The notes under the pieces: generated by a model
What the model was told of the DNA's origin: nothing
Databases searched by the model: none
The model's input: the letters and a program-made list of their open reading frames with translations, nothing else
Program-made: the position numbers and the translations under genes
Shown here: positions 4,893-7,522 of the stretch, in pieces
How positions within the stretch are numbered: the stretch's first letter is position 1
Layout of the letters: every line of letters begins with the position of its first letter
Origin: an uncultured Collinsella sp.
GTDB lineage: Bacteria > Actinomycetota > Coriobacteriia > Coriobacteriales > Coriobacteriaceae
Length of the DNA: 7,522 nucleotides
NCBI GenBank assembly: GCA_900764415.1
Contig: CAAFOA010000071.1
Coordinates: 1-7,522, forward strand
Direction: 5' to 3'

Positions 4893-6648
4893 ACGTGTCC
4901 TCCACGACCTTACCGCCGTCTTGCACGTAGAAGCACTTCATGCCGTACTGCTTGCCGTCATCGGTCACGTAGTAGTCAAACGCATCTTGCGTATAGCCGT
5001 CGGAGTTGGTGGCGCGCACACGCACAAAGTACTGGCCGGTGTCGGGCGCGTCGCACGTCACCTCGGGCAGCAGCACATCCTCGGCCTTAAAGACCACGTC
5101 GCTAATGGCGTAATCGCGCGCCAGCTCGACGGTATAGCGAATGTCGCGCGCATCAAAGTCGTACGCGGCGTCCCAGTTAACGCGCAGCTTACCGTTATCG
5201 ATCTGCGGCACACCAATGTAGAACGGCATGGGCTTCTTATAGCTCTCGCGATAGCTCTTGTAGTTCTCCTCAATCTCGGAGGGGATGGCCGCGGCGATCT
5301 GCTCGTATTCGTCCTTGGTCACGGGCAGGTTATCGAGGTCGGGCGCAGCAAAGACGAGCGGCTCCGTGACCTCACGATAATGCTCGACCATCTTGCTCAG
5401 ACGCTCTTCGGTCAAATACGAGCGCAGGTCCTTGACGGCGCTATCGAGTTCGCTGCGAAACGACTTGCTGCGCAACGCGCGGTTAAATAGCACGTTGCCC
5501 CAGTAGTTGCTCACGCCGCGCTCCCAGCTCGCATAATCCGAGAACCCTGTCAGGCTCAACTCGAACTTGCGCAGCATGCCGTCGTTGTCCCAATCCAGGA
5601 TGTACCAGACCTTGGAGTTAAGCGGGCTGTACAGATAGCAGTTACGGTTCTGCGTATCGCAATTGCCCGTCAAGATCTGAAACGCCATCCAATAGACCAG
5701 GTTCTCGGTATCGAAGTAGGTGTCGAGCACGTCGTCGATCTTTTGCGTATCGTCGTTGAGCGCATCGAGCATCTCGATCAACTTGGTATGGTCCGAATCG
5801 CCCTTAATCTCGAGCATGCCCTCAAACGCCGTCTGGTTATAGTCGGGGTCATCGGCGAGCTTAATGGTGTCTTCGAAGCGATGGAAATCGAAGCTGTTCA
5901 CCTTATAGAGATGCCCGCTCTTATCCAGACCGTGGGCCTTGAGCGCCGTCTTGTTGAGCTGCTCGACCTGCGTAAACAGACCGTAGTCCTCAAAGGTGTC
6001 GTTAGTTTGTTCGGTCTGGTCGCACACCCATAAGTGCACAAACTGCGTGCGCAGGCCCATCATCTGGGGAATGCCACGAATCAGATCGTAGGCCATCTTG
6101 TTACGAAAGCGCATGCCCTCGCCCATGTGCTTGTTAAGCGCAATCGCACGTTGCTGGCGCCACGTGCCCTTGCCCTTTTTGAGCTCCACCTTGTAGTTCT
6201 TTTGCGTATAGGTACTCGACGTCTGACCGCGCACCTGCACCGTGGCGTTGGGCGCCTTCTCGCCATAGCCCACCTCGCCAGCAACGGGACCCTTATCATC
6301 GCCAGGCTGCAGCAGGCCCATAACCTGATAGCGCGTCACGCCCATGTCGGCATAGTCATACACCGAGTAGGTATTGATCTCGGCCCAGCTATGATCGGTA
6401 TTCTCAGAGCTGTTGCCACGAGAGACCGTCAGGTACATGCATACGATGCCCGAGTCGTCGTAGACCTCGTACAGCTCGTCCTTGTCGCGAAGGTGCTTGG
6501 TCTCGCTAGACGCATCGGCCTTTTTAATCTTGTCCTGCTTCTTGGTCTTTTTTGTCGAGGATTCGTCCTGCGAAGAGCAGCCCGAAAGCAGCAGTGTGCC
6601 GGCAGCCGCCTCAATCAAGCGGCGACGCGATATCATCCTATCGGTCAT
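4879..6648 (-). CDS. CotH-kinase-family lipoprotein with a Tat-like signal
   Basis: This 589-residue protein of the CotH kinase family is related to the spore-coat protein kinase CotH and is probably anchored outside the membrane. The N-terminus has SRRRLIE, a twin-arginine-like motif, a short hydrophobic stretch and the lipobox LLSGC with Cys24, then a Ser/Lys-rich linker (about 25-50). The kinase-like domain shows QVRGQTSSTYTQKNYKVELK (138-157), FRNKMAYDLI (181-190), YGLFTQVEQLNK (222-233), NCDTQNRNCYLY (329-340) and the putative metal-binding ILDWDNDGML (350-359). The last part (about 476-566) resembles a fibronectin type III fold, with an aromatic tail after it. The ATG at 6648 was chosen because GGGGAGG lies five bases upstream and a lipoprotein signal follows at once; the longer frame from 6750 reads through the pelG end. 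It overlaps pelG by 11 bases. Substrate unknown. Confidence 0.88.
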   Translation of the reverse strand: MTDRMISRRRLIEAAAGTLLLSGCSSQDESSTKKTKKQDKIKKADASSETKHLRDKDELYEVYDDSGIVCMYLTVSRGNSSENTDHSWAEINTYSVYDYADMGVTRYQVMGLLQPGDDKGPVAGEVGYGEKAPNATVQVRGQTSSTYTQKNYKVELKKGKGTWRQQRAIALNKHMGEGMRFRNKMAYDLIRGIPQMMGLRTQFVHLWVCDQTEQTNDTFEDYGLFTQVEQLNKTALKAHGLDKSGHLYKVNSFDFHRFEDTIKLADDPDYNQTAFEGMLEIKGDSDHTKLIEMLDALNDDTQKIDDVLDTYFDTENLVYWMAFQILTGNCDTQNRNCYLYSPLNSKVWYILDWDNDGMLRKFELSLTGFSDYASWERGVSNYWGNVLFNRALRSKSFRSELDSAVKDLRSYLTEERLSKMVEHYREVTEPLVFAAPDLDNLPVTKDEYEQIAAAIPSEIEENYKSYRESYKKPMPFYIGVPQIDNGKLRVNWDAAYDFDARDIRYTVELARDYAISDVVFKAEDVLLPEVTCDAPDTGQYFVRVRATNSDGYTQDAFDYYVTDDGKQYGMKCFYVQDGGKVVEDTYEEG

Positions 6649-7492
6649 CAGGACCTCCCCAACGATTGCGATACACACGGACCACCGTGCGCTCAAACGC
6701 ACCATGCGGCTCGCCCTGTAGACGCAGCTCCTCGTAGCGCTGTTCGGCACGGTCGAGCAAGCAGCCCAACTCCGTAAAGCGACCCGTCTTGTCGGTCGCC
6801 ACGATGGGCTGCTGACTCAGGATACGATACGGCAAGTTGGCGGTATAAGTATCGAGCCGCATGAGCGCCACAACAAAAAACACCGCCGCGCCGAGCAAAA
6901 AGCCAAAGCCATAAAACTGCTGCGGAAAGAACAGCGAGACGATGGTCGCCAGCCCCGCCACGCCCGCGAACAGCCCAGAGGCAAGCACGGCGCCCTTGTA
7001 GTCGGTAAAGTACAGCAAGATGAGCATCACCGTATTGCCCACGGCATACAGACCATAGCCCACGCACAGCGTACGAAAATACCCGTGCATAAGGTTGTTG
7101 AAGCCCAGTGGCAGGGCCGAGAGCACCGTGGTCTCGAGCGAGATGACCGCTGCCGTCACAAACAGCTGCTTGAGCGCGCAAAACCGCAGCTCCCGGTTGA
7201 GCGTGGCGAGCATTTCCTCCTCGGCCACCACGATGTCGCCCACCACGCCGCCGTCGTTAAACAGGCTGTAGTAGTCGCGGTAGCGCGGATAGAAGTTGAC
7301 CTCGACCGACACTACAAAGTTGACGGTCGTGACAAGGATCGTCAAAAACGCGATGAGCGCCGGCACATCGTGGTAGGGTGCGCCATAAAACAAGCCCTTG
7401 ACCTGCACGCCAATGGGGCCGGCCCAAATAATTACCAAATGTGCAAAGAGTCCCAGGTTGGTAAACAGGCCCGTGAGTGCCAGCGGCATAAA
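6638..7492 (-). CDS. pelG: PelG-type exopolysaccharide transporter, C-terminal part
   Basis: This polytopic membrane protein matches PelG, the flippase-like transporter of the Pel exopolysaccharide system. Only the last 284 codons are genomic; the upstream half is missing because the contig ends in adapter. Six hydrophobic segments are visible, the first two around FMPLALTGLFTNLGLFAHLV and ALIAFLTILVTTVNFVVSVE and the last near FLLGAAVFFVVAL. The loop VNFYPRYRDYYSLFNDGG, followed by the acidic VVAEEEMLATLNREL, is characteristic of PelG. The protein ends in a soluble tail (RWGGPDDR) whose codons include the start of the next gene. Pel transport normally works with the glycosyltransferase PelF, expected just upstream outside the window. 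The open frame runs on to base 7522, but those first ten residues (starting MGSEMCIRD) are adapter-encoded or adapter-spanning and should not be annotated. Confidence 0.88.
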   Translation of the reverse strand, partial: FMPLALTGLFTNLGLFAHLVIIWAGPIGVQVKGLFYGAPYHDVPALIAFLTILVTTVNFVVSVEVNFYPRYRDYYSLFNDGGVVGDIVVAEEEMLATLNRELRFCALKQLFVTAAVISLETTVLSALPLGFNNLMHGYFRTLCVGYGLYAVGNTVMLILLYFTDYKGAVLASGLFAGVAGLATIVSLFFPQQFYGFGFLLGAAVFFVVALMRLDTYTANLPYRILSQQPIVATDKTGRFTELGCLLDRAEQRYEELRLQGEPHGAFERTVVRVYRNRWGGPDDR

Positions 7493-7493
7493 C

Positions 7494-7522
7494 CTGTCTC
7501 TTATACACATCTCCGAGCCCAC
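7494..7522. other. Nextera transposase adapter (sequencing artefact)
   Basis: Bases 7494-7512 are exactly CTGTCTCTTATACACATCT, the 19-base Tn5 mosaic end. They are followed by CCGAGCCCAC, the start of the Nextera read-2 adapter tail. The natural sequence therefore ends at 7493. Translated on the minus strand, the adapter gives the well-known artefact peptide MGSEMCIRD, fused in frame to PelG by chance; another frame gives MYKRQ. Confidence 0.98.

Noticed and set aside
6034..6777. A 247-codon plus-strand frame opposite cotH and the end of pelG
   Set aside because: It spans the boundary of two well-supported genes on the other strand and shows no domain.

Overview
The window is a GC-rich bacterial segment with seven protein-coding genes, all read from the minus strand (right to left in these coordinates). 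The gene types and base composition fit a gut actinobacterium of the Coriobacteriia, with Collinsella or a close relative my best guess. That assignment is inference, since there is no rRNA or marker gene here. The last 29 bases at the right end (7494-7522) are not genomic: they match the Nextera transposase adapter, so this is the raw end of a shotgun or metagenomic contig.

Right part (3432-7492): the 3' end of a tightly packed operon. In transcription order it carries the C-terminal part of a PelG-type exopolysaccharide transporter, a CotH-kinase-family lipoprotein with a twin-arginine-like signal, a VTC-domain (polyphosphate-polymerase-type) protein, and a DUF4956 membrane protein. pelG/cotH overlap by 11 bases, cotH/VTC overlap by 14 bases, and VTC/DUF4956 are 3 bases apart. 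Each start has a purine-rich ribosome binding site, so the four are probably translationally coupled and work together at the cell envelope. What CotH, VTC and DUF4956 contribute to a Pel-like system is, to my knowledge, not experimentally settled. This is the most interesting part of the window.

Middle (3205-3431): a 227-base gap between the DUF4956 stop and the repressor start. It holds a roughly 100-base imperfect palindrome, a separate perfect 10-bp hairpin, and a LacI-type operator that abuts the repressor's first ATG.

Left part (1-3204): a sucrose-uptake locus. It contains a LacI/GalR-family repressor, a sucrose-type PTS EIIBC permease, and the N-terminal part of a GH32 sucrose-6-phosphate hydrolase that runs off the left edge. 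Two identical 15-base operator sequences lie between repressor and permease, and a third, closely related site lies at the repressor's own start. The simplest model is as follows: the repressor blocks its own gene and the permease-hydrolase genes; sucrose enters as sucrose-6-phosphate through EIIBC, which needs a separate EIIA; the hydrolase then splits it into glucose-6-phosphate and fructose; and the sugar signal relieves repression. A hairpin in the 94-base gap between permease and hydrolase may tune the relative expression of the two.
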